Positions 26,801 through 36,293 of a DNA stretch of 64,000 nucleotides are shown here, one piece after another (position 1 is the first letter of the stretch; each line of letters opens with the position of its first letter). Made by a program: the position numbers and the translations under genes. The stretch is from positions 30,394 through 94,393 of the forward strand of contig JAXHUM010000015.1 of NCBI GenBank assembly GCA_034189325.1, given 5' to 3'. The notes below the pieces were generated by a model. That model worked only from the letters and a program-made list of their open reading frames with translations, ran no database searches and was not told the origin of the DNA. This DNA is from JAXHUM01 sp034189325. Its GTDB lineage: Bacteria; Desulfobacterota; DSM-4660; Desulfatiglandales; Desulfatiglandaceae.

Positions 26801-28438
26801 AGTCTGTTCCGAAATAACGCTCCAGTCTCCCGCCGTAGCCACTGTGGGATAAATCTCGCGAATGCCTTTCTTGAGGGCAGGAGATGACGTCTGAAGAGCA
26901 AGGTATCCACCCTCCGTTAAACGTCTTTCTAGTTTTCGTACCATTCTCATAGGTTTCGGATAGTTTTCGAGGCCGGTCTCAAACAGGATGTAGTCAAACT
27001 TAACTCCAGCGAATATCTGGTTGACATCCCAGGACTGCTGCATGCATTCAGCGACGTCAGATATCCCTCGCAAATCCTCAGTGTAATTCTCATTGTCCGT
27101 CACGTTGTAGAGAGTCACTTCAAGGTTGTGAACATTTTCTTTGATCGATTCCTTAATCTTCAGAGGATTGCTTCCAATACCGCAATTGAGCCCGAGAATG
27201 TTAACATGACCCTGTTCGACACATGGCAACAGAGACATGAGTTCAGTAGACCAACAAACGCCCGTACCCCAAGGGTCTATGCCGAAAGCATCATGAAAGA
27301 CTTTGCGCCCTTTCTCATAAAAGGCTTTCTTTGCTGCTATTTCCTCCTTTAAGGTTACGCTTCCAAAATGATAGCAGTAGCTGTCTTTTGCGAGCATCAT
27401 CTTATACCCGTTACGACGGTAAAACAGCGCTTCTTTGTCATCAAGAAACCCACCCGGCATATCCGTGTGAAAGTAAGGGGAGAATAGCACGCCGTAACTT
27501 GAATATGATATACTGGTGCGCCTGAGGGAGATCGGATTACACAATCTGGCTCTTTGTTCCCATCGAAAGGGATCAGGATATTCATTGTTTTTGCTGGCAA
27601 ATGCATGCATCTCCTCAAGGGTAGCATATTTGGCAGGAATCGTCTGAAGATTACTGACATTAGGAGTTGTAGGTACAACCCACGCAATTTGTTCATCCGA
27701 TTCCATGCAGCGGATCATGTTTGCAATTGCGTTTTCTGTGATAATGACATCATTAGAAATTTCCAAATGGTATCTCCCCTCATAAATCCTGGTGTGAGCA
27801 CCAATCCCTCCCCCGTTTCTAAGGATGTTTAACTGTTTCGTAGGCCCAATACTCTCGAAAAATGTTTTTGTTCCATCTGTAGATCCATGATTGATCAAGA
27901 TCAGTTCATAGTTTAAATCCTGGGGAATATACCTCATTAGGCTGTCTATACATTGTTTTGTAAACTCAAGCTTATTAAATGCCAGAACACTAATCGACAG
28001 ATCATATTTATAGCTTCCCGATTCAACGCTCCTATCAATGTGCTCGTTGGTACCTAAAGTTGCTAGTTCATTTTGGTAATATTTGTCCATTCGTGTTCTG
28101 TCAGGGAACACGCAATTGAAAAAATAGTAGCCATTATAGAAGTCTTTTAAAAGGGGTAATAATTCAAATTCAATTTTGGCAGTTGTATAATTCGATCTTG
28201 CATTGGCATACACCATGATCCTTTTTAATGAATCTGCAATACTTTCAACGGCTGTCAGAGTAATCCCTTCTTCATACCTCGCAATGAAATCCTGAAGCAC
28301 CAGAAGCATGGATCCAGCTTTCTTCTGAAAAGAAGAATAGAGCCCTTGTGCCGCCAAATGCAGCAAATGCTGGGCTTCTTTTATAAGACCATCGGTTGCT
28401 TCCAGCGTTCTAAGTGCAAATTCTTGATTAGCTAACAT
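23837..28438 (-). CDS. Giant GT2/methyltransferase/TPR protein, likely flagellin glycosylation
   Basis: 1533 residues. Order: helical N-terminus (1-145); GT2 glycosyltransferase about 146-390 (SISVLAFNKLEFTKQCIDSL); SAM-methyltransferase-like segment about 410-540 (NILGLNCGIGSNPLKI); second GT2 about 598-820 (SIIIPVPKSKKQLRDCVRAI); TPR array about 843-1090; third GT2 about 1103-1320 (VSLCMIVKDEEQYLAQCLASL with DADEV as the DxD motif); and TPR repeats to about 1520. GT2 domains move sugars from nucleotide donors; TPRs suggest binding to a protein acceptor. It is cytoplasmic, without membrane segments, and convergent with the flagellin operon, so flagellin is the likely acceptor (inference). 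Confidence 0.9.
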   Translation of the reverse strand: MLANQEFALRTLEATDGLIKEAQHLLHLAAQGLYSSFQKKAGSMLLVLQDFIARYEEGITLTAVESIADSLKRIMVYANARSNYTTAKIEFELLPLLKDFYNGYYFFNCVFPDRTRMDKYYQNELATLGTNEHIDRSVESGSYKYDLSISVLAFNKLEFTKQCIDSLMRYIPQDLNYELILINHGSTDGTKTFFESIGPTKQLNILRNGGGIGAHTRIYEGRYHLEISNDVIITENAIANMIRCMESDEQIAWVVPTTPNVSNLQTIPAKYATLEEMHAFASKNNEYPDPFRWEQRARLCNPISLRRTSISYSSYGVLFSPYFHTDMPGGFLDDKEALFYRRNGYKMMLAKDSYCYHFGSVTLKEEIAAKKAFYEKGRKVFHDAFGIDPWGTGVCWSTELMSLLPCVEQGHVNILGLNCGIGSNPLKIKESIKENVHNLEVTLYNVTDNENYTEDLRGISDVAECMQQSWDVNQIFAGVKFDYILFETGLENYPKPMRMVRKLERRLTEGGYLALQTSSPALKKGIREIYPTVATAGDWSVISEQTFLNRNNRPKHDTAICLNSKPEVTIAEPTSIVPREEMYDQGPENQHGKDIRKATTSIIIPVPKSKKQLRDCVRAIEKHTPETFEIVFVSSIPKGKAPKWLKETLRQNKGYCFFDSHGSVQPGKIYNEGIKGSVGDYVVLLAPDIVVFDGWLSGMLSCLNRIQDAGIVAPMTNRAKGIQKIPSPDDHSIDRLDAFSRSFTERNRYRRVSVLKTEGFCMLFKRELTEHIGLLSEEVDSDDLFAEDFSLRAASVGYSNLIAGDVFVHRQEQTAMKKSAPPTKWVSADFQSSFQNKSFVPSLIAKARGLDQQDKADLALKSLIDGIGQVPDDKRLYQTLAELLLRHGQYQDALDALNEMPGGEGDLRKLELTAYCLEGLEKYPEAGAYAEEILSCDPDSSLALNLKGILAYRQGDKDKAEMLFKGSIESDPGFGEPHTNLGVLKWEGGEPDQALDLLERGFILSPILTDVVTLYHTAITDLSRFDRAEPILRDAVALYPSDKRLKHLLIDDLIKQAKHSQAMEVIEEAMVSFDLQEGFLRAALEVRKRVGPYTTIDAVEKGYSVSLCMIVKDEEQYLAQCLASLKPVVDEIIVIDTGSKDQTKDIAKVFGAQVFDYEWNDDFSTARNSAIEKASGDWILVMDADEVISTQDHEQLRQLIKRSHAGHVAFSFTTRNYINQVNTIGFHPNKGDYAQEEAAMGWMPSDKVRLFPNNGDIRFEFPIHEKVEPSLRRKGLEIKRCQVPVHHYGKLNEEKGDKKCAAYYELGRKKLDELGGDIDAIRELAVQAETIGKETEAIELWQRLLTLQPNAAIALVNMATLYLKLNRYEEARETAQQAAHIAPQMKEALHNYALCEFYCGNVDQTITLLQRALEQDPDYLSARFLLAVAYCCAGTQSEGLRIFSELESTTGRLGLAVACHTFAEKLVAAQKADYAMSLLKTAVGAKYSNPDVIKLYDQLFQTWTKTTLSGSSNSGFGTVRKESPNPSVYGALQ

Positions 28439-28567
28439 GGCTTTGTGTCCACCTGTCCTTTCTTGACTTTATGGGATTAGATTCTCATTGTTTAGCTGAT
28501 TTGCGGTAATATTGGGAACGGTTTTTACATCGGAACCAGGTGGGTTTTGAGGAGAATCATCGAAATG

Positions 28568-28837
28568 TCAAGCAAGCGTTTTAATCGCCCGCGCAGAGCG
28601 ATTCATTAACCGGCCACCAAAGAGGGTGGCGCCACCCGTAATAACAAGCTTTCCCCCATAGACCTTCAGTATGAACCGGAAGGTGATCCAGATCATTTGA
28701 AAGGGGGCCGTCCATAATTCACTATCATCAAAACCGATTTTAAGTTTGTCCGTGAGAATCATACCAATTCCAAAACCTTTTTTATGTTGGACTGAAAACT
28801 CAGCCCAGCGCCAAAACCATAATCGCTCCCGGTGCAA
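28568..28837 (-). CDS. Doubtful small open frame
   Basis: 89 residues of no recognised family, aromatic-rich and starting in a 480-bp stretch between the giant glycosyltransferase and the nitroreductase. No clear ribosome-binding site. It may be a chance frame or a gene remnant; retained only because nothing else explains the stretch. Confidence 0.2.
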   Translation of the reverse strand: MHRERLWFWRWAEFSVQHKKGFGIGMILTDKLKIGFDDSELWTAPFQMIWITFRFILKVYGGKLVITGGATLFGGRLMNRSARAIKTLA

Positions 28838-28920
28838 GACGGAGCAATCGAAATATCGTTCCCTGTATTTCCTTAAGACTCTAGCCCAGTATCACTCATA
28901 CCCTCTTTATAAGGGAGGCG

Positions 28921-29517
28921 TTAGCAGGCACCTTTTGGTCTTCCCCAAACTTCATAGTGAACCATGTCTTTAAGAGATTTCCGTGGTCGCGGCTCTGGTT
29001 TTTCATCAGCATACCCAACGCAGATAACGGCAATCACATATTTATCCGAATCAACCTTTAAAATCGGCCTTATATTTATCTGGTTAAACCATGCCACCCA
29101 ACACGTTCCAAGTCCCATTGCTTCCGCTTGAAGAACAAGATGATCAATGGCGATTGTGGTATCACGAATTATCAATTTCACTTCTTCCTGAGGACTATCT
29201 TCAGATATATCAGAATAGACAAAATCTTGCGTATCCTGATTAATTTCTTTAAACCGAACGCCCATGTCTGCCACACAGACAATAAATACCGGTGCCTGTA
29301 ACATCCATTCCTGACTGTGACAAGCTTCCGTTATCCTTTCTTTGATTTCTTTTGATTTCACAATAATAAAATTCCATGGTTGTGAATTGTCCCCAGAGGG
29401 AGCACGCCTCGCACATTCTAACATTGCATCTATTTTATCGTCTTCAACAGGAATGTCTTTGTGTTTCCTAATGCTTCTTCTTGTAATGATTGGTGTTAGT
29501 ATTTCCATTGTCAGCAT
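28921..29517 (-). CDS. Nitroreductase family protein
   Basis: 198 residues of the FMN-dependent nitroreductase fold: ITRRSIRKH and RRAPSGDNSQPWNFIIV at the N-terminus (FMN phosphate binding), IAIDHLVLQAEAMGLGTCWVAWF and a C-terminal GYADEKPEPRPRKSL. Family members reduce nitro compounds or quinones with NAD(P)H. The start is ambiguous between ATGs at 29517 and 29508. It is isolated between the glycosylation genes, with no partner visible, so substrate is unknown. Confidence 0.9.
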   Translation of the reverse strand: MLTMEILTPIITRRSIRKHKDIPVEDDKIDAMLECARRAPSGDNSQPWNFIIVKSKEIKERITEACHSQEWMLQAPVFIVCVADMGVRFKEINQDTQDFVYSDISEDSPQEEVKLIIRDTTIAIDHLVLQAEAMGLGTCWVAWFNQINIRPILKVDSDKYVIAVICVGYADEKPEPRPRKSLKDMVHYEVWGRPKGAC

Positions 29518-29687
29518 ATCTGCAACAGAGCCAGGGGTTTATTTTGCAAACCCGTAAATCGTTGAAAACAAAGAGCCATCTTAGATCATAACAAGGGGAA
29601 ACCACGCGAAGGTTGCTGGGATGTTTTGGAGAATATTTGCTGTGTTACTTTTGAAATAAGATGGAAGGCCTCTCTTATTCGGGATAC

Positions 29688-31154
29688 TTAATAACAGATT
29701 TGCTGAAATGTTATATATTCAGTTAGCTCAGAAATATTTAGCGAATCATGTTCGTTAGTGGCGGCAGCTTCTCCAGCTAATTCTTTCCAGGAATAAATCG
29801 GCAGATCTTTTCTTGGTAGGTTCGCGGATAGAATGTTTGAAATAGCCTGTTCATGATCACGTTCACTGCTAAGAATTACAGCATCAAGACTTATCATTTT
29901 CCGCAATTCATCGTGGGGAACAACCGGGATCCCAAATACATTCTGGCCAATTCTGGCACTGGAGGAATCCAGACAACACATCACCTGTACACTACTTTTG
30001 CGAGCAGCTTCTACGATCAAGAATGAGGTTAACATACTCCCAACAATGGCTATGGTTTTTATTTCAGGGTGAGCTTCGAAAAGTGATCGGTTTTTTGTCA
30101 AGGCCTCCATCCAGTGACGATATCCTTTCTGTGCCCCGACGTTGGCAGGTTGGGACATAATTCTCTGGAAATTCGACGCTTCAATCGTTGGTTCCAATCC
30201 AAATTCACGCAGAAGAATTTCAAAGGGCAGTGCTGAGTCTACACTTCGAAGCTCGGGGCTTACATTTTTGACCCACCGTGAACGAAGCCTTAGAAGGTGC
30301 TCTTTCACCTTCTCGCGTCCCCAACGCCGCATGGTGTTAAACAACATATCCTGAGCTTTAAAACGGAGGTAGGACCCCCAAATATCCGGCAGGTATTTCT
30401 TTAATTTTTTATTGCGGGATCGACTTCGCAGAAGATTGCCCGCCATATTTGCCATTGGGGCACTTTGATCTACAGTACGTGATTCTTGACCAGGATGCTG
30501 TCTGTATCGCAACAAAGGTTCCGAAAGAACACCGATCTGCCCCTTCAAATTGAGGAGGAAAAGGAGCCAGATGTCTCCACTAGATTGGTATTTAGACTTC
30601 TTTTTCTTAACAAGTCGCGGAATGGCGGATATGTGAGCCTTGCGGTTAAAAAGGAGTGTGGGAGTGGGAAGCCATAGCTTTTCTTCCAAATAAGTACGGA
30701 TATATTCCACTTCATTATAGATGCAATCACCACCGAATTCATACATTTGATCTTGAATTAATTCACCTTTTTCATCGATCAGGCTGACATTGGTGCCAAC
30801 GCAAAGCACACGAGGATTGTTTTTGATGAAAGCCATTTGTTTTTCAATCATATTCGGTTCCATAACATCGTCGTCATGAGTCAGTAATATATATTCTCCG
30901 CGGCTCATCCACAGGGCTGAAGTGTAGTTGGTTGTCCCATTTCCATACGGTGGCTGACGAACATATGTCAACCTGGAATCATGATAGGATAAGACTACAT
31001 CAGCAGTATTATCGGTGCTATGGTTATCCATGACTATAAGTTCAAAATCAGTATAAGTCTGATTGAGGATTGCTTCGAGAGCCTCTTGCATATATGAGCC
31101 ACTGGCACGATTGTAAGTCAGTAATGCGATGGTTAATTTTGTATTCCCTTTCAC
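29688..31154 (-). CDS. GT2 glycosyltransferase with C-terminal Rossmann-like module
   Basis: 488 residues. An N-terminal GT2 domain (TIALLTYNRASGSYMQEALE; VMDNHSTDNT; THDDD as DxD motif) is followed by a middle helical part and, from about 375, a small Rossmann-like module (IKTIAIVGSMLTSFLIVEAA; GIPVVPHDEL; DAVILSSERD). That module recurs in four other proteins of this island. No membrane segment. The glycosyltransferase likely adds a sugar in the cytoplasm; its place in the island suggests surface-glycan assembly. Confidence 0.88.
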   Translation of the reverse strand: MKGNTKLTIALLTYNRASGSYMQEALEAILNQTYTDFELIVMDNHSTDNTADVVLSYHDSRLTYVRQPPYGNGTTNYTSALWMSRGEYILLTHDDDVMEPNMIEKQMAFIKNNPRVLCVGTNVSLIDEKGELIQDQMYEFGGDCIYNEVEYIRTYLEEKLWLPTPTLLFNRKAHISAIPRLVKKKKSKYQSSGDIWLLFLLNLKGQIGVLSEPLLRYRQHPGQESRTVDQSAPMANMAGNLLRSRSRNKKLKKYLPDIWGSYLRFKAQDMLFNTMRRWGREKVKEHLLRLRSRWVKNVSPELRSVDSALPFEILLREFGLEPTIEASNFQRIMSQPANVGAQKGYRHWMEALTKNRSLFEAHPEIKTIAIVGSMLTSFLIVEAARKSSVQVMCCLDSSSARIGQNVFGIPVVPHDELRKMISLDAVILSSERDHEQAISNILSANLPRKDLPIYSWKELAGEAAATNEHDSLNISELTEYITFQQICY

Positions 31155-31277
31155 GTTTATCCCCCTCCTAGACTCTTTTGAGGCTTGTTTGAAGTAGTCC
31201 TTGAGTCATAAAAGCCGATGTTGCGGCTACTCTTTGTCCTATCGGGCTACTGAGACATCCTATACGATATTGCAGTA

Positions 31278-33032
31278 CTAAGATATCGAAGTTAAACCAA
31301 AATAATTGAAATCTTCCTTAAAGCCGATCCTTCTGAGTTTTTCACTAATGACTCTGTTTGCAGAGCTCGCAATAACAACCTTGCAATCGGGCTCCGTCTC
31401 TAGAATCATATCGGGATCTACTACCCGGCAACCCAAAAACTCTTCTCCCCATCTAAAACTGTTTGAGTCCAAAAATGCATAAACGGGTATACCATTTGCC
31501 TCGAAGATGTTTTTGAATCTCTTGCCCCATTCTCCTGCGCCATACAGGAGTAGTTTATCATGCGGCTTTATTTTAGCTTCTTTCAATAATCCCATCACCC
31601 CCCCATACGCCCGATTATACAAAGAATCCAAAAAAGGGTCGATTACATCAAAATCAGTCTTTACACTACCAAGATACTTGGTCCCGATTAGGCTTTTAAT
31701 TATTTTTTCTTTTTGCACTCTCTGTTCAAGATTATTCAGTCCATCTGTCGTCTCCCAGTCAATTATCGCATCCCTGTCTTGGATGTTGTAGCTTTGGAAG
31801 TTTGCATAGAGGGGCGCATTTTTCTGTATCGATAAAAGTGTAGTTCCTACGATGTTAAGATACCTTATGTTGTCAATGATAAAGTTGCAGGTTTCAAGAA
31901 ACTCATTTTCAGTCTCTCCTGGAAACCCAACAATAAAATTTGTGTTTTGAAGTATGCCAACGTCATGTGCATCTCGAAGAACTCGCTTTATCAAATCTAT
32001 GTTGGTGTTTTTTCGCATTAGTTTTAGTATAGTATCGCTACCAGTTTCAATTCCCCATGAAACTCCGCTACACCCAGCCATCTTCATTTTAGCTAAAAGC
32101 GCTTTTGACATCTCCTTTCTTACGGCGGCCTGTCCCCACCAGCTTACCGAGATATCAGATTCAATCAATAAATCACAGAACTTCTCCAGTTCCTTTACGC
32201 TTCCATTAATCATTGAATCAGCAAAGTTGATAAAAATACTATCCTGATTTGTTTTCTCCATAATCATCGTTATTTCACCTGCCACATCCGAGGCAGATCT
32301 ATATCTGTATTTTTTGTGAATCTTATGTTCATAGCAAAAAACACAATGATTTACGCACCCTCTGGAAAACTGTGTAGTGTATTTGTTCATTTCGGTATAT
32401 TTAGCGAGATTGAAACCTGAGTAATCAGGATAGGGATTTAAATCGAGATCCTTGCAAACCTCCGGCTCCCCACAATCGACAACGTCTCCATTTGCTTTAG
32501 ACAAAAATCCCTTTATTCCTTTTTGCCACGTACCGGAATCAATACTGTTCAGCAAATCGTGAAAACAGGTTTCGGCCTCCCCAAGACAAACCAAATCAAT
32601 GTATCCATTTTGTAGATAGGTTGATGCCATTTTCTTTTCAAAACAATCCACCCCTCCGAAAACGGTTACAAGATCGGAATTACGCTTTTTGATTGCTTCA
32701 TTTATCTTTATGGACATATATGAAGAAAACATTGTCACACTGAATGCTAATAGATCAACATCAGCGTCCAAGATGGATTGTGCAATTCTATCCATTGTGT
32801 CTTGATGTTTACTGATTAAGATATCAAGTTTATTATATTTATGATCGTGATTATCGTAGTCCCAGTATGCGGTTTTATCTTCGTCAGAAACTGCATTATA
32901 GAAATCAATATTCAGATCAAATATGACAGGATCATGTCCAGCTCTTTTGGTTAACGCCGCTAAAATACCTAATGTATAATTAGGGCCATATATTGTTCCC
33001 CAGAATGGGCATCCGATAAGCGCAACTTTCAT
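31278..33032 (-). CDS. B12-binding-type radical SAM protein with Rossmann-like C-terminus
   Basis: 584 residues. The N-terminal 130 residues resemble a cobalamin-binding fold (DLLAFSVTMFSSYMSIKINEA, TVFGGVDCFEK). The radical SAM core has CxxxCxxC in RGCVNHCVFCYEH near residue 229, binding the 4Fe-4S cluster, and GVSWGIETGSD and NFIVGFPGETENE strands. From about 480 a Rossmann-like module follows (DKLLLYGAGEWGKRFKN; FLGCRVVDPDMI; KVVIASSAN). B12 radical SAM enzymes often methylate unactivated carbons or rearrange rings. Substrate unknown; nucleotide sugar or glycan is inferred from neighbours. Confidence 0.88.
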   Translation of the reverse strand: MKVALIGCPFWGTIYGPNYTLGILAALTKRAGHDPVIFDLNIDFYNAVSDEDKTAYWDYDNHDHKYNKLDILISKHQDTMDRIAQSILDADVDLLAFSVTMFSSYMSIKINEAIKKRNSDLVTVFGGVDCFEKKMASTYLQNGYIDLVCLGEAETCFHDLLNSIDSGTWQKGIKGFLSKANGDVVDCGEPEVCKDLDLNPYPDYSGFNLAKYTEMNKYTTQFSRGCVNHCVFCYEHKIHKKYRYRSASDVAGEITMIMEKTNQDSIFINFADSMINGSVKELEKFCDLLIESDISVSWWGQAAVRKEMSKALLAKMKMAGCSGVSWGIETGSDTILKLMRKNTNIDLIKRVLRDAHDVGILQNTNFIVGFPGETENEFLETCNFIIDNIRYLNIVGTTLLSIQKNAPLYANFQSYNIQDRDAIIDWETTDGLNNLEQRVQKEKIIKSLIGTKYLGSVKTDFDVIDPFLDSLYNRAYGGVMGLLKEAKIKPHDKLLLYGAGEWGKRFKNIFEANGIPVYAFLDSNSFRWGEEFLGCRVVDPDMILETEPDCKVVIASSANRVISEKLRRIGFKEDFNYFGLTSIS

Positions 33033-33445
33033 TTCAATACCTCATCGTTATTAATTGACATTAAAAAGGTGAATATTGCTTAGTATATTAAGGTAAAATC
33101 TTAAGAAGGTGAAAACTAAGTGATTCATAATACTTTGATGTCTCGAACCAAATTCGACAATGCCAAAAAGTTCCGGATGACATCATTAGAGATTCTCTGA
33201 ACCGGATAGCTTTTCTAAGTGAAACAGGGTCCGGTCTCTAAGAGGGGGGGCAAAGGGTCAAAGGATGGTGCTAGATGGGGCTGCGAATTACATGGCGGGG
33301 CAGTTCGCAAGCTTCCCCTTTCGTCGGAATTCGGAATTTCATCACGTCTCAAAACCGAAGGGTTTTGGATAAAATCGCGATATAAGTTCTTTGAGATCAG
33401 ATGATCAAAACAGTCCGTGTGATCTTACCGATCGCTTCTCACGGA
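33033..33445. other. 413-bp gap between two radical SAM genes
   Basis: No gene recognised. A seven-bp perfect hairpin (CAAAACC at 33350-33356 with GGTTTTG at 33361-33367, four-base loop) lies near its right side without a T tract on either strand. It may end or stabilise the transcript from the 35.0-kb gene. Confidence 0.5.
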
Positions 33446-35020
33446 TTAAGGGGGCGAAGAAACACCCTCATAGACAGCGATTTCAGTGCTTTCATCCACG
33501 AATCGATTCAAAGTCGCCACAATATCTGTTTTGTGTTGTTCAGGTGATGCGATTAGCACAACCTCAGGCTTTAATTCTTCTATTTTCTCATAAGGATAGA
33601 TATTATAGCCTTTAATATTCTTGTCATGTAAGACCGGATTCCTGTCCAAGAATCCCAAAATATGGGCGTGCCCAATTGCTTCATCCTGCAACAGAGCTTT
33701 GGTAAGGTCATAGGCTGGCGCTAGCAATACGCGTTTGTTGGTTAAGTCCCAGTCCTTGGTTACGTCGTCATGGTCTATAATGGTGAGAGGTTCAGTCTTA
33801 AAGTGCAGTGGGGGCGTTGATGTAACCGTTTCAGTCTTGCGAAAGTCTTCCAGTAACAGTCCAGAATCATACCATTGTTTGTTCAAGCATTGCTCTTCGA
33901 TCCCGGTTTGGACGGACTCGATCAAGTCTTTCCCGGTTTGAAGAACCTGGGCTAAATGCTTTTCCGCAAAATGAGCCGGTTCAAGCCCATGTTTCTTGAA
34001 CATAAGAAACATTTTGATATAAGCATCTATATGTTTAGAATAGTCATAGACACCAATTTCTTCCTGTTCCTCATACTTATCTGCAAGCGGGAAGAAATCG
34101 AAAGTCAACCAAACCTTTTGTGGACGAATGGCAAGCATGCTATAAGTGAATCCGGCGATATCGTCATCTGAACAATTGTCAGCACTGAAAATATATTTTA
34201 CAGCAAGATTGCCGAGTCCGTCGCTTCCAGCCTTGGCATATCGTGTCAAATTCTCCATTACATCTACAAAATAATCTCTACCCTTGATGTTTTTGAAGGA
34301 AGAGGGCGTTCCTGCATCAAGGGAGGTGATCAGCCATGTAATACTTCCGTTGAGTAATCCATCATAGATTGCCTGATTATAACGTACTGCATTAGTATAC
34401 ATTAGGATCCTGACTCCTCTCGAAGTGAAATAGTGAATATAGTCGTCAAGATCTTTGAGAAGTGTCGGCTCTCCTCCATTCAGATCCACAAGGGAATCCC
34501 ATTCCACATCTGATTTTTCAAACTGCTTCAGGATGGCTAATGCATCGTACTGAGGTTTGAGAAAACTATTGTGCTGGGTGAATCCGCAGAAGTTGCACCT
34601 GAGATTGCACATACTGAAATGTGCCAGATTCACATGCCCAAGTCCTGCAAAAGACACGTCTTTGAATTTCTTGGTCCTAACCATGTCGCAACGCTTGCAG
34701 GAAATGTTGCCGCTATTTTCATCATTGAGTGCTTTGAAAAGCAGTTTGCGCTTTTCGATGACCATCTCTTTTGTAATTGTCATTTCCGAAGCTTGTTTTG
34801 CTGACCAATACATGGGAGATACAATGGCACCCATACAGCACGCGCGAATCGCTTCATGGCCGAGTCGCAAACCACTTTCCAGTTTAGAACACGACAGCAC
34901 CAGGTCATTGGGCCGATAATCCAGATACTCCGCCCCAGAGTCAGGCAATCTGCCATTGGTCTGCCATTCATCCTTGAGGTTTTCGACTATCGGTTGTGTG
35001 ATTTCCAGATTGTCCATCAT
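33446..35020 (-). CDS. Radical SAM protein with Rossmann-like C-terminus
   Basis: 524 residues from the second-in-line ATG at 35020 (GGGA five bases upstream); a longer frame to 35077 would overlap the upstream gene. The radical SAM motif is in HFSMCNLRCNFCGF (CxxxCxxC near residue 142), with an extra Cys pair just before it (SCKRCD) that may bind zinc or an auxiliary cluster. From about 430 a Rossmann-like module follows (KRVLLAPAYDLTKALL; DKNIKGYNIYPYEKI; EVVLIASPEQ). No SPASM domain is evident. Function unknown; likely glycan or metabolite modification. Confidence 0.85.
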   Translation of the reverse strand: MMDNLEITQPIVENLKDEWQTNGRLPDSGAEYLDYRPNDLVLSCSKLESGLRLGHEAIRACCMGAIVSPMYWSAKQASEMTITKEMVIEKRKLLFKALNDENSGNISCKRCDMVRTKKFKDVSFAGLGHVNLAHFSMCNLRCNFCGFTQHNSFLKPQYDALAILKQFEKSDVEWDSLVDLNGGEPTLLKDLDDYIHYFTSRGVRILMYTNAVRYNQAIYDGLLNGSITWLITSLDAGTPSSFKNIKGRDYFVDVMENLTRYAKAGSDGLGNLAVKYIFSADNCSDDDIAGFTYSMLAIRPQKVWLTFDFFPLADKYEEQEEIGVYDYSKHIDAYIKMFLMFKKHGLEPAHFAEKHLAQVLQTGKDLIESVQTGIEEQCLNKQWYDSGLLLEDFRKTETVTSTPPLHFKTEPLTIIDHDDVTKDWDLTNKRVLLAPAYDLTKALLQDEAIGHAHILGFLDRNPVLHDKNIKGYNIYPYEKIEELKPEVVLIASPEQHKTDIVATLNRFVDESTEIAVYEGVSSPP

Positions 35021-35042
35021 ATTTATCCCATTAATGTGTCTG

Positions 35043-36287
35043 TTAATTGGAACTGACTGCGTAAAGAACAGTCTCACTGATGAATCCTGAATAGTTCCTT
35101 AGATAGAATTCGTAATCAAGATCCAGGTTTTTTAGAAAAAGGAGGATATCCCATAAATGGTTTATCGAGTGGTAGACGCAGATTGCCAGATCCGGCCTAC
35201 TAGAGAGTATGGTTTTTTCCGCCCCTCGAAGGGCTTCCAACTCAGCACCTTCGATATCCATACTAATAAAGGTGGGTTGAAATCTGGGTAATGCATGATC
35301 GATTGAGACGCACTGAACACTGACATCCCCCTCTTCAGATAGATTGCTGTTGAATTGGTTTCCACTGGCAAAGAATAATTCGGTTTCATTATTATAGACG
35401 CCGCAAGGGAAAGAGATAATAGTATCAGATATACTCTCAGCATTTTCCTTTAGATAGGTAGAAAGCTCTTCGAAATTGCTCAGATCAGGCTCAAAACAAG
35501 CCAAACATTTTATCTTCCCCTCCACCTTCAGCAACTCCTTGACCGTATCACCTTTATAAGCCCCACAATTGATAGTGTGAGAGTACCCTCTGGCAAGTGT
35601 TACGTCTTTGGGAAAATACTGTTGATTCAAGGGCCTGGAGGGAATGGTGTGCGGATACTGATCAATGTAGGTTCTGAGACATCCCAAAAAGACCTGCCGG
35701 CTCATCTTATCTGCGAAAGATGCGTAGCTGTCTTCAATTTTCGTACGATGTCTCTCGAAATAGTCGATGCCTTGAAATAACACGTCGGAAGGCGTATAGT
35801 GGGTGTGATACTCGAATATCTCCGTGGCAAGTACGATATTCTCATAGCCGAGCCGGGTCAAATAGTCTCTTATCTCGGCATGGTATGCCGTCTCACCCAC
35901 GGTGATGATAACAGTTGTAGTCGTGGGATCTATGGCTGCATCCGGAAAAACTTTCAGGCCATAGCTGGGAATTCCATGAAATACGCCCGGCTTTTCAAAT
36001 TGTCGATCAACTATGCCGCTGATTATTAATGGATATTTCTTCAGTATGAATACTGAAAAAGTGATAAATCCACCACCTGCACCATATAGGATGATAGGCT
36101 GGTTATTCATGAATGTATTTATTGATAGCATTCGACCGATAGTCTCATGTTCTTTCCGGCTCTGAGATAATATTTCACTCAAATTCAAGAGCTTCATATG
36201 TTTTTCCAATAGTTCCTTCCAGGGATGTCGTTTTTGATTAGATGCCGCAAGATTATGGGCACTAATCTGAATGAATCCCGGAATCAT
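35043..36287 (-). CDS. FkbM-family methyltransferase with N-terminal Rossmann-like module
   Basis: 414 residues. About residues 50-180 form the Rossmann-like module (QPIILYGAGGGFITFSVFIL; FHGIPSYGLKVFPD; TVIITVGET). The C-terminal part is an FkbM methyltransferase (INCGAYKGDTVKELL for SAM binding; CFEPDLSNFEEL; FISMDIEGAELEALRGAE). FkbM enzymes O-methylate sugars and polyketides. The start is uncertain: TTG 36290, ATG 36287 and a later ATG are possible, none with a strong ribosome-binding site, perhaps because the gene abuts the remains of a dehydrogenase gene. Confidence 0.88.
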   Translation of the reverse strand: MIPGFIQISAHNLAASNQKRHPWKELLEKHMKLLNLSEILSQSRKEHETIGRMLSINTFMNNQPIILYGAGGGFITFSVFILKKYPLIISGIVDRQFEKPGVFHGIPSYGLKVFPDAAIDPTTTTVIITVGETAYHAEIRDYLTRLGYENIVLATEIFEYHTHYTPSDVLFQGIDYFERHRTKIEDSYASFADKMSRQVFLGCLRTYIDQYPHTIPSRPLNQQYFPKDVTLARGYSHTINCGAYKGDTVKELLKVEGKIKCLACFEPDLSNFEELSTYLKENAESISDTIISFPCGVYNNETELFFASGNQFNSNLSEEGDVSVQCVSIDHALPRFQPTFISMDIEGAELEALRGAEKTILSSRPDLAICVYHSINHLWDILLFLKNLDLDYEFYLRNYSGFISETVLYAVSSN

Positions 36288-36293
36288 CAAAGG

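Noticed and set aside
28439..28920. Possible insertion-sequence remnant before the nitroreductase
   Set aside because: No inverted ends or transposase motif could be found; only a doubtful 89-codon frame remains.
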